NCBI GenBank assembly: GCA_002329645.1
Contig: DCTS01000024.1
Span: forward strand, 1 to 17,595
Length of the DNA: 17,595 bases
Reading direction: 5' to 3'
Origin: Lachnoclostridium sp. UBA1434
GTDB taxonomy: Bacteria > Bacillota > Clostridia > Lachnospirales > Lachnospiraceae
Part shown: one piece after another, positions 7,464 through 13,572 of the stretch
Position numbering within the stretch: the first letter of the stretch is position 1
Layout: the number at the start of each line of letters is the position of its first letter
Translations under genes and position numbers: made by a program
Notes under the pieces: generated by a model
What the model was told of the DNA's origin: nothing
Seen by the model: the letters and a program-made list of their open reading frames with translations, nothing else
Database searches by the model: none

Positions 7464-7721
7464 CTATTCGATAATTCCGGCAAGCTTTGCAAGCTCGATA
7501 ATTGATGCCTTGGATACCTTTTTGTCATGATAATCGATAAGATTTTCCTTGCTTCCGGTGAAGATGTCAGCCGGCTCGTACTTCTGGAGTATAATCCTGC
7601 CTTCGTCAGTGAAGATTTCCAGGGGATCTCTCTCGCCGATGTCAAGTGTCCTCCTAAGCTCGATAGGAAGAGTAATCCTTCCAAGTTCGTCCAATCTTCT
7701 TACGATTCCTGTACCTTTCAT
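7464..7721 (-). CDS. abrB: AbrB/SpoVT-family transition-state regulator
   Basis: This 85-residue protein is a swapped-hairpin AbrB-type DNA-binding regulator. The N-terminal sequence GTGIVRRLDELGRITLPIELRRTL is almost the same as the AbrB DNA-binding domain, including the arginine residues that contact DNA, and LEIFTDEGRIILQKYEP completes the fold. The C-terminal 35 residues (from about 50) differ from B. subtilis AbrB and may mediate tetramer formation. Start at the ATG complementary to 7719-7721 is supported by AAGGAGG seven bases upstream on the minus strand; a longer frame beginning at 7742 would place its start ahead of that site and is unlikely. It is transcribed alone, divergently from spmA, and ends at a terminator shared with the TPR gene. 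AbrB proteins repress stationary-phase and sporulation genes, so control of the divergent spmAB and of itself is plausible but not shown. Confidence 0.93.
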   Translation of the reverse strand: MKGTGIVRRLDELGRITLPIELRRTLDIGERDPLEIFTDEGRIILQKYEPADIFTGSKENLIDYHDKKVSKASIIELAKLAGIIE

Positions 7722-7768
7722 GAAATAGCCTCCTTTTCTCAAGTATGTGGGGAATAAATTAATTAAGC

Positions 7769-7802
7769 AAAATGTAAGGATTATTAAATTGCCTTACATT
7801 TT
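7769..7802. promoter_or_regulatory. 11-bp perfect inverted repeat in the abrB leader
   Basis: AAAATGTAAGG (7769-7779) is exactly complementary to CCTTACATTTT (7792-7802) with a 12-base AT-rich spacer. It lies between the predicted abrB promoter and the abrB start, so it could be an operator for a dimeric protein or a hairpin in the abrB leader RNA. Confidence 0.6.
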
Positions 7803-7821
7803 TTGTATTTAGCACTAATAT

Positions 7822-7850
7822 AAGATATCATAGGGTTTTAAATTAGTCAA
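7822..7850 (-). promoter_or_regulatory. Predicted sigma-A promoter of abrB
   Basis: On the minus strand TTGACT (complement of 7845-7850) and TATCTT (complement of 7822-7827) are separated by exactly 17 bases, and the -10 is extended by TG one base upstream. It would start transcription about 95 bases before the abrB ATG. Confidence 0.6.
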
Positions 7851-8039
7851 CTGAAATAATTGTCAAAACATAGCACAATTTAAGCAATAAATGTAAAAGG
7901 GGATTATTTAGTCCCCATAAGGCGAGAAAAAAGGGACATTTTATTAAAAAACAATGAATATAGTTTATCAATAAGAACTAATTTTGCAGTAAAAAAAAGG
8001 ATTTGCTAAAACATATCGTGAAAATCGGGAGGGAAGATC

Positions 8040-8633
8040 ATGCTTAATTACTTGTGGGGCATTATGATTTTTATTGGAATTATGGTGGGAGTGTTTACCG
8101 GAAAGATAGATGAGGTCAGCAACGCCACCATAAATTCGTCTAAAGAAGCAGTATCCTTGTGCATTACCATGCTGGGTGTAATGGCAATGTGGACCGGATT
8201 AATGCAGATTGCAAAAAGGTGCGGGCTTGTGAGCGCCCTTACAAGGAGGCTTATGCCGGTTCTCAAGCATCTGTTTCCCGATATACCAAGGGGACATATT
8301 GCATATGAATATATTGCCTCCAATATGATAGCAAATCTTTTGGGGCTGGGATGGGCGGCAACTCCCATGGGTTTAATGGCAATGCGGGAGCTAAAAAAGC
8401 TTAATTTTGATTCTGAGGAAGCAAGCTGTGATATGTGTACGATGCTGATTATAAATATTTCATCCCTGCAGCTTGTTCCGGTCAATATAATAGCCTTCAG
8501 AAGCCAGTACGGCTCTGTAAAGCCTGCCGAAATTCTGATGGCAGGCATAATATCCACAGTGTTTTCCACAATAATCGGTATAATTTTTTCAACCACGGCA
8601 AGAAAGCTTGTAAAAAGAAAGAGGGGGCTTTGA
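8040..8633 (+). CDS. spmA: Spore maturation protein A
   Basis: This 197-residue integral membrane protein matches SpmA, which in Bacillus acts with SpmB in core dehydration and heat resistance of spores. It has hydrophobic segments at about 4-20, 38-58, 90-112, 130-155 and 160-185, and typical sequence pieces: GVMAMWTGLMQIAKRCGL, PVLKHLFPDIPRGH, and the NMIANLLGLGWAATPMGLMAM loop region (nucleoside-recognition/gate-like domain). GGGAGGG at 8027-8033 lies six bases from ATG. It is followed after 86 bases by spmB. In Bacillus the pair follows dacB; here it instead faces abrB, and no dacB is present in the window. The start and length agree with the family. Confidence 0.93.
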   Translation: MLNYLWGIMIFIGIMVGVFTGKIDEVSNATINSSKEAVSLCITMLGVMAMWTGLMQIAKRCGLVSALTRRLMPVLKHLFPDIPRGHIAYEYIASNMIANLLGLGWAATPMGLMAMRELKKLNFDSEEASCDMCTMLIINISSLQLVPVNIIAFRSQYGSVKPAEILMAGIISTVFSTIIGIIFSTTARKLVKRKRGL

Positions 8634-8719
8634 AGTAAAGCTTACGCAACCCGTGACTTTGATTATGAGAGGACTATGAGCCGCATATAGGCAGTTAATT
8701 GTAAAGGAGGAGGTATTAG

Positions 8720-9247
8720 TTGAAGTTTATAACCTATTTATCAGATTATATTATTCCTTTTTTGTTTTTTTACATAGTGGGAATGGGCCTGCTCTCCAAA
8801 ACCTCGGTTTATGACGAATTCATAAAGGGTGCAAAGGACGGCTTCAAGGTAGTCCTGGATATAATGCCCACACTAATCGGGCTTATGGTTGCCACAGGAA
8901 TACTGCGGGCTTCCGGAGCCCTTGATTTGCTGTCAGATGCCATAAAGCCATTGACGAACCTTTTGCATTTTCCCTCCGAGCTGCTGCCGCTTGTACTGGT
9001 CAAGATGTTCTCTTCATCTGCAGCCAACAGCCTGCTGTTGGATATATTCAAGGAATTTGGTCCTGATTCTTATATAGGCAGGCTTGCCTCAATAATTATG
9101 AGCAGCACCGAAACCATATTTTATACAATGGCCGTATATTTTATGGCAGCAGGGGTAAAAAAGTCAAGGTATACCCTGGCGGGCGCTCTCACAGCAACCC
9201 TTTCATCGGTAATCGCCGGCATATTTACGGCCAGGCTGCTGTTTTAA
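8720..9247 (+). CDS. spmB: Spore maturation protein B
   Basis: This 175-residue membrane protein is SpmB, partner of SpmA. Hydrophobic segments lie at about 9-28, 45-62, 90-100 and 130-175. The sequence has the family pieces YDEFIKGAKDGFKVVLDIMPTL, RASGALDLL, FPSELLPLVLVKMFSSSAANSLL and SSTETIFYTMAVYF. The start is TTG, supported by an AGGAGGAGG site at 8705-8713 and by the absence of any other start codon before residue 22, which is already inside the first membrane segment. Its C-terminus ends right after the last hydrophobic segment. It probably shares a transcript with spmA. Confidence 0.93.
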   Translation: MKFITYLSDYIIPFLFFYIVGMGLLSKTSVYDEFIKGAKDGFKVVLDIMPTLIGLMVATGILRASGALDLLSDAIKPLTNLLHFPSELLPLVLVKMFSSSAANSLLLDIFKEFGPDSYIGRLASIIMSSTETIFYTMAVYFMAAGVKKSRYTLAGALTATLSSVIAGIFTARLLF

Positions 9248-9273
9248 CAGGATTAATGAACAGGTTATACACT

Positions 9274-9293
9274 CTCATGAATATAATCATGAG
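9274..9293. repeat. 7-bp perfect inverted repeat after spmB
   Basis: CTCATGA (9274-9280) and TCATGAG (9287-9293) pair around a six-base AT loop. There is no T run after it, so it is not a standard terminator; it could be a weak hairpin or an operator upstream of the AmmeMemoRadiSam genes. Confidence 0.5.
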
Positions 9294-9338
9294 GATTCAC
9301 AAATATGAAGGTTATTACGGTTATTGGCAGCATATGGA

Positions 9339-9367
9339 TTGCATATAAGCACAATTAAGGGTAAAAT
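9339..9367 (+). promoter_or_regulatory. Predicted sigma-A promoter of the AmmeMemoRadiSam pair
   Basis: TTGCAT (9339-9344) and TAAAAT (9362-9367) are 17 bases apart. It lies in the 178-base gap after spmB and about 60 bases before the MEMO-AMMECR1 start, the only good -35/-10 pair I see in this gap. Confidence 0.45.
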
Positions 9368-9425
9368 TATGGTATGAAGCAATTAAAATATGGGATATGG
9401 AGTAATAACGGAAGCAGGTGATATT

Positions 9426-10811
9426 ATGCCGGTTTTGGGCGCATTTATAGTTCCTCATCCGCCGCTTATAGTTCCGGAGGTGGGGAAGGGTGAAGAAAGA
9501 AAAATAATAAGGACAATAGAGGGCTATAAGGAGATTGCACGAAGGATTGCAGGGTTAAACCCGGATACAATCATAGTCACATCGCCTCATAGCGTTATGT
9601 ACTCGGATTATATACATGTATCTCCGGGGAAGCAGGCTTCAGGTAGCTTTGCCAGGTTTTCCGCACGGCAGGTATCCTTTAAGGTGCGTTATGACGAGGA
9701 CTTTGTTAAGGAGCTTGAGAAGGCTGCGGACAAGGAAGGAATTAATGCAGGCACCCTTGGAGAAAGAGATCCTTCACTGGACCACGGAACCATGGTGCCG
9801 CTGTATTTTATCAATCAGGAGATGAAGGATTACAGGCTTGTCAGGATAGGCATATCCGGCCTGTCCGTTGCCGAGCATTATGCTTTTGGAAAGTGTATCA
9901 CCCGGACGGCGGACAAGCTGGGCAGGAATATTGTATTTGTGGCCAGCGGAGATTTGTCCCATAAGCTTAAAAGCGAAGGCCCCTATGGCTATGCACCCGA
10001 GGGCGTGCAGTTTGACAAAGAGATTACCGAAGCAATGGCGGAGGGAGACTTTTATAAGTTCATGACCTTTAATTCCGCCTTCTGCGAAGCGGCTGCCGAA
10101 TGCGGCCTTCGTTCCTTTATAATAATGGCCGGAGCATTGGATGGAAGGAAAGTAAAGCCCGAGCTTCTGTCCTACGAGGGACCCTTTGGCGTCGGATATG
10201 CGGTTAGCGCATATGAGATTTCAGATAACGACGAAAGCCGCTGCTTTGATAAGATTTATATGGAAGAGCAGCTTAGCATCGCAAGAGAAAGACAAAAAGG
10301 CGAGGATGAATATGTCAGGCTGGCAAGATATTCTCTTGAGACATATATAAAGACGGGCAAATATGCAAGCCTGCCTAACGACCTGCCTTCCGAAATGACG
10401 GACAAAAGAGCCGGGGTCTTCGTATCACTTAAAAAGTACGGGGAGCTCAGGGGGTGCATAGGGACAATATCCCCCGTTACAGGCAGTATAGCCAAAGAAA
10501 TATTAAGGAATGCAGTCAGTGCGGGAGTTGAGGATCCGCGCTTTCCCCCTGTGAAGGAAAGAGAGCTTAAGGATCTGGTATACAGCGTGGACGTCCTGTC
10601 ACCTGCCGAGCCGATAAGCTCACCTGACGAACTGGATGTTAAAAGATACGGAGTCATCGTGTCCTCGGGACGCAAGCGGGGCCTGCTTCTCCCCAACCTT
10701 GAAGGGGTGGATACCGTTGAGCAGCAGTTGTCAATTGCCAAAAGAAAGGCAGGCATCTATGACAATGAAAAGGTTTCTCTTGAAAGGTTTGAGGTGGTGA
10801 GACATACATGA
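9426..10811 (+). CDS. AmmeMemoRadiSam proteins B and A fused (MEMO domain + AMMECR1 domain)
   Basis: This 461-residue protein joins two conserved families. Residues 1-265 are a MEMO/class III extradiol dioxygenase-like (LigB fold) domain with putative metal ligands H11 (VPHPPL), H55 (SPHSV), H120 (LDHGTMVPL) and H179 (ASGDLSHK). Residues about 280-461 are an AMMECR1 domain with the hallmark LRGCIGTI (341-348), DPRFPPV (370-376) and LLPNLEGVDTVEQQL. Together with the radical SAM gene that overlaps it by four bases (ATGA), this makes the three-part AmmeMemoRadiSam system, here as two genes. The reaction is not something I can state with confidence; a protein or RNA modification has been a natural guess. 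ATG 9426 is preferred because AGGTGA lies at 9415-9420 and the family N-terminus starts there; an in-frame ATG at 9390 has no ribosome binding site. Confidence 0.93.
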   Translation: MPVLGAFIVPHPPLIVPEVGKGEERKIIRTIEGYKEIARRIAGLNPDTIIVTSPHSVMYSDYIHVSPGKQASGSFARFSARQVSFKVRYDEDFVKELEKAADKEGINAGTLGERDPSLDHGTMVPLYFINQEMKDYRLVRIGISGLSVAEHYAFGKCITRTADKLGRNIVFVASGDLSHKLKSEGPYGYAPEGVQFDKEITEAMAEGDFYKFMTFNSAFCEAAAECGLRSFIIMAGALDGRKVKPELLSYEGPFGVGYAVSAYEISDNDESRCFDKIYMEEQLSIARERQKGEDEYVRLARYSLETYIKTGKYASLPNDLPSEMTDKRAGVFVSLKKYGELRGCIGTISPVTGSIAKEILRNAVSAGVEDPRFPPVKERELKDLVYSVDVLSPAEPISSPDELDVKRYGVIVSSGRKRGLLLPNLEGVDTVEQQLSIAKRKAGIYDNEKVSLERFEVVRHT

Positions 10812-11635
10812 TTGCCGAATGTAAAATTTGCCCCCACCATTGCAGGCTGAATGAAGGACAGATCGGGTTTTGCCGGGCAAGGATTAACAGGGAAGGGCAT
10901 ATAATCTGTGAAAATTACGGAAAGCTTACCGCAATAGCATTGGATCCCATAGAGAAAAAGCCCTTATACCGATTCCATCCCCGCAGCACAATCCTTTCGG
11001 TGGGCAGCTACGGATGCAACTTAAGCTGCGCCTTCTGCCAGAACAGCGATATCTCAACGGCTGACGGCAGAAGTATAAGCACTCACCACATATCCTGCGA
11101 GGAGCTGGTAGCTAAAGCTCTGGAGTTGAAAGACCGGGGGAATATCGGTATTGCCTATACCTATAATGAGCCCCTTATAAGCTATGAATTTGTCAGGGAC
11201 TGCGCAGAGCTTGCGAGGAAGCGCGGACTTAAAAATGTCGCAGTAACCAACGGATATATATGTGAGGAGCCCCTTATAAGGCTGCTTCCTTTAATTGATG
11301 CCATGAATATAGACCTTAAAGGCTTTACGGAAGGCTTTTACCGTAAGCTACATGGGGACCTGGAAACGGTTAAGCAAACAATAAGGCTGGCTGCAGGGGT
11401 ATGCCATGTTGAGGTTACAACCCTGATCATTCCGGGAGAGAACGACAGTGAGAAGGAAATAGATAATTTATCCGCATGGCTTTCAGGAATTAACCCCGAA
11501 ATACCCTTACACATCACCCGCTTCTTCCCAAGATGGAAGATGCAGGACAGAGCTGCTACTGAGATAAAAACCGTATACCGGCTGGCCTCCGTTGCCAGAA
11601 GGAACCTTAAATACGTCTATGAGGGTAATTGCTGA
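10808..11635 (+). CDS. AmmeMemoRadiSam system radical SAM enzyme
   Basis: This 275-residue radical SAM protein is of the pyruvate formate-lyase-activating-enzyme-like type. The radical SAM cysteines are C70, C74 and C77 in GCNLSCAFCQN, binding a 4Fe-4S cluster that cleaves S-adenosylmethionine. A second N-terminal cysteine set, C5, C8, C12 and C22 (CKICPHHC and FC), precedes the core and is typical of this subfamily; it could hold another metal site. The conserved lead-in PIEKKPLYRFHP (47-58) and the SAM-binding GIAYTYNEP (114-122) are present, as are DLKGF and HITRFFP toward the C-terminus. Translation is coupled to the MEMO-AMMECR1 gene by the ATGA overlap, with GAGGTGGTGAG just upstream as ribosome binding site. 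The substrate is unknown to me. The gene ends 12 bases before a new promoter for tatD. Confidence 0.94.
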   Translation: MIAECKICPHHCRLNEGQIGFCRARINREGHIICENYGKLTAIALDPIEKKPLYRFHPRSTILSVGSYGCNLSCAFCQNSDISTADGRSISTHHISCEELVAKALELKDRGNIGIAYTYNEPLISYEFVRDCAELARKRGLKNVAVTNGYICEEPLIRLLPLIDAMNIDLKGFTEGFYRKLHGDLETVKQTIRLAAGVCHVEVTTLIIPGENDSEKEIDNLSAWLSGINPEIPLHITRFFPRWKMQDRAATEIKTVYRLASVARRNLKYVYEGNC

Positions 11636-11646
11636 TTAATAAGTAA

Positions 11647-11675
11647 TTGCTCTGCCTGTTGCAGTATTGTATAAT
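11647..11675 (+). promoter_or_regulatory. Predicted sigma-A promoter of tatD-rsmA
   Basis: TTGCTC (11647-11652) and a perfect TATAAT (11670-11675) are separated by 17 bases. It lies directly after the radical SAM stop codon and about 60 bases before the tatD start, so tatD-rsmA probably have their own transcript. Confidence 0.6.
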
Positions 11676-11696
11676 AGGGTGAATTAAGCTTATGAA

Positions 11697-11746
11697 AGAA
11701 GGAGGATGGGCATACCGATATCTGCCGGCAGCCCATTATCGAGATG
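11697..11746 (+). promoter_or_regulatory. Candidate split ribosome binding site of tatD
   Basis: AAGAAGGAGG sits at 11696-11705, 38 bases before the tatD ATG, too far to act directly. Immediately after it ATGGGC (11706-11711) can pair perfectly with GCCCAT (11731-11736), with a small inner CCG/CGG stem (11715-11717 with 11726-11728). Folding this hairpin leaves only seven bases (11737-11743) between GGAGG and ATG, the ideal spacing. No other Shine-Dalgarno sequence precedes tatD. Confidence 0.5.
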
Positions 11747-12508
11747 ATATTTGAAACACATGCCCATTATGAAGACGCCGCCTTTGACAATGACAGGGAG
11801 GAGCTTATAAATTCCCTTAGGCCGGGCGGAATAGAATATGTTGTCAATATAAGCTCCGGATTTGACACCGTTGAGAAAACCCTTGAACTTACGGAGAAAT
11901 ACGGTTTCATATATGCAGCCGTGGGAATACACCCGTCGGATTCGCACCTTTTAGATGAGGAAAGGTTCAAATGGCTTAAGGAAAAGGCCATGCAGCCCAA
12001 GGTTGTGGCCATAGGTGAAATCGGACTTGACTATTACTGGGATACTACCGACAGGGATACACAGAAGAAATGGTTTTTAAGGCAGATGGAGCTGGCCCGT
12101 GAGCTTAACCTCCCCCTGGTTATTCACAGCAGGGATGCCGCCAATGACACCTTCAATCTGCTTAAAGAGGCAGGGGCACAGCAGATAGGGGCTGTAATGC
12201 ACTGCTTCGGCTATGGAGTCGAACAGGCAAGGCAGTATCTTAATCAGGGCTTTTTGCTGGGCATAGGCGGAGTTGTAACCTTTACCAACGGACGCAAGCT
12301 TAAGGAGGTTGCTGCATATGCCCCCATTGAGCAGCTTGTGCTGGAAACGGACTGCCCTTATCTTGCACCTGTACCGTACAGGGGCAAAAGGAACAGCTCG
12401 CTGTACCTTCCCCATGTGGCAAGGGAGATAGCTAGACTGAAGAACATGGATTATGACGAGGTGATCCGTATTACAAGCGAAAATGCAAAAAGGTTTTATG
12501 GGATTTAA
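11744..12508 (+). CDS. tatD: TatD family metal-dependent deoxyribonuclease
   Basis: This 254-residue TIM-barrel hydrolase belongs to the TatD DNase family, which degrades DNA in a metal-dependent manner and is linked to DNA repair and quality control. Metal ligands appear in order: THAHYED (5-11), IGEIGLDYYW (about 92-101), VIHSRDA, VMHCFG, and the aspartate of LETDCPYLAPVPYRGKRN. Length and motifs are complete. ATG at 11744 is the only start codon after the upstream in-frame stop and matches the family N-terminus MIFETHAHY. The adjacent start context is poor, as described for the candidate split ribosome binding site. rsmA follows after 18 bases. In Bacillus rnmV (ribonuclease M5) and yabE lie between these two genes; they are missing here. 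Confidence 0.95.
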   Translation: MIFETHAHYEDAAFDNDREELINSLRPGGIEYVVNISSGFDTVEKTLELTEKYGFIYAAVGIHPSDSHLLDEERFKWLKEKAMQPKVVAIGEIGLDYYWDTTDRDTQKKWFLRQMELARELNLPLVIHSRDAANDTFNLLKEAGAQQIGAVMHCFGYGVEQARQYLNQGFLLGIGGVVTFTNGRKLKEVAAYAPIEQLVLETDCPYLAPVPYRGKRNSSLYLPHVAREIARLKNMDYDEVIRITSENAKRFYGI

Positions 12509-12526
12509 GAAGGGATATAAGAAACA

Positions 12527-13390
12527 ATGGCCGATTTGGGAAACCCCACTAATACGATAGCAATTCTTAATAAATATAACTTTGTGTTCCGAAAAAAGTT
12601 CGGACAGAATTTTCTTATTGATACCCATGTTCTGGATAAAATCATACGTGCGGCAGAAATAACCCGTGACGACTTTGTAATTGAGATAGGCCCGGGGATA
12701 GGGACCCTAACCCAATACCTGTGCGAGAACGCAGGGCAGGTGCTTGCCGTTGAAATTGACCGGATGCTTATACCCGTGCTTTCAGAAACCTTATCTGCCT
12801 ACGACAATGTGACAGTCATAAACGAGGATGTAATGAAGCTTGACCTTGGGGATATAATAGAGCAGCAAAGAGGAGAAATGAAGGTCAAGGTGGTGGCAAA
12901 CCTGCCATACTATATAACCACACCTGTAATAATGAGTCTGCTTGAAAAGAAGCTGCCCCTGACAAGCATTACCGTTATGGTGCAAAAGGAGGTGGCGGAA
13001 AGGATGCAGGCACAGCCGGGTACCGGTGATTACGGAGCCTTGTCTCTTGCAGTTAAGTACTATTCTGAACCCTATGTTGCCGCCTATGTTCCCCCAAATT
13101 GCTTTATGCCCCGTCCAAAGGTAGGATCGGCGGTAATCCGGCTTAAGCTGCATGAAAGGCCCGTAATTGAGGTAAGGGATGAGGAGCTTTTGTTTAATAT
13201 GATACGCGCATCCTTTAATCAGAGGAGAAAAACTCTGGTCAATGCATTGAATAATTATTCGGAAATTGCATTTACCAGAGAAGAAATAGCCAATGCGCTT
13301 AAGGATGAAGGGCTGCCGGAGAATATACGCGGCGAGGCTTTATCACTGGAACAGTTTGCCGGACTGGCCAACAGGCTGTGTAAATATTAG
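12527..13390 (+). CDS. rsmA: 16S rRNA dimethyladenosine transferase (A1518/A1519)
   Basis: This 287-residue enzyme (RsmA/KsgA) dimethylates two adjacent adenines near the 3' end of 16S rRNA late in 30S assembly. Motifs are complete: FGQNFLID (25-32), the SAM-binding EIGPGIGTLT (53-62), VEIDR (75-79), VANLPYYI (123-130) with the catalytic NLPY, the region PRPKVGSAVI, and FNQRRKTLVNAL in the C-terminal domain. ATG at 12527 follows a modest AGAAGGG site at 12508-12514. It is read from the same transcript as tatD. There is no obvious terminator after it; the following 182 bases hold the carB promoter. Confidence 0.96.
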   Translation: MADLGNPTNTIAILNKYNFVFRKKFGQNFLIDTHVLDKIIRAAEITRDDFVIEIGPGIGTLTQYLCENAGQVLAVEIDRMLIPVLSETLSAYDNVTVINEDVMKLDLGDIIEQQRGEMKVKVVANLPYYITTPVIMSLLEKKLPLTSITVMVQKEVAERMQAQPGTGDYGALSLAVKYYSEPYVAAYVPPNCFMPRPKVGSAVIRLKLHERPVIEVRDEELLFNMIRASFNQRRKTLVNALNNYSEIAFTREEIANALKDEGLPENIRGEALSLEQFAGLANRLCKY

Positions 13391-13463
13391 ATCAGATAAT
13401 AATAAATATCATAAGAAGAGATATGTTTATATAGACTCTATCAAAAAAAGGACAAAAAAAATA

Positions 13464-13486
13464 TAAATTTATGTTGCATAAATATA
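13464..13486. promoter_or_regulatory. Near-perfect inverted repeat over the carB promoter (candidate operator)
   Basis: TAAATTTATG (13464-13473) and CATAAATATA (13477-13486) are complementary at nine of ten positions around a three-base centre, and the match continues weakly outward. The repeat covers the -35 of the predicted carB promoter, as a repressor site would. It has some likeness to an AT-rich ARG box, but the match is not strong enough to name the regulator. Confidence 0.5.
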
Positions 13487-13502
13487 AATTACAGTGTATA
13501 AT
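13474..13502 (+). promoter_or_regulatory. Predicted sigma-A promoter of carB
   Basis: TTGCAT (13474-13479) and a perfect TATAAT (13497-13502) lie 17 bases apart, about 70 bases before the carB ATG. The same spacing and TTGC start of the -35 are seen at the tatD and AmmeMemoRadiSam promoters. Confidence 0.6.
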
Positions 13503-13572
13503 ATGTCACCGAAAGAAGCCGGAGGAAAGCACTTAAATAATAATTCTTGCCATTATCCCACAGGAGGTCATT

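Larger units (their letters stand above)
7722..8039. other. Divergent abrB-spmA intergenic region, AT-rich, with repeats and hairpins
   Basis: This 318-base gap contains no convincing gene. It holds the abrB ribosome binding site, an 11-bp inverted repeat (7769-7802), a predicted abrB promoter (7822-7850), a repeated motif TTAAGCAA followed by AATGTAA (7763-7777 and 7880-7896), two short competing hairpins (7899-7937), and the spmA ribosome binding site GGGAGGG (8027-8033). No clear sigma-A or sigma-E promoter for spmA was found by eye. Confidence 0.7.

Noticed and set aside
7954..8020. Sporulation sigma factor promoter (sigma-E, -G or -K) for spmA
   Set aside because: CATATCGT at 8012 and GAATA near 7954 look partly right, but no matching partner element occurs at the correct distance for any of the three consensus forms.
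8048..8596. A 182-residue reading frame on the minus strand opposite spmA
   Set aside because: It mirrors the SpmA coding frame, has no ribosome binding site and matches no family; SpmA on the plus strand is clear.
9390..9425. Upstream in-frame ATG start for the MEMO-AMMECR1 protein
   Set aside because: It has no ribosome binding site, and the family N-terminus begins at the ATG at 9426 with AGGTGA before it.
11706..11747. A 13-codon leader peptide (MGIPISAGSPLSR) overlapping the tatD start by ATGA
   Set aside because: Its ATG directly abuts GGAGG with no spacer, which is poor for initiation; the hairpin-bridged site explains the layout better, though coupling cannot be excluded.
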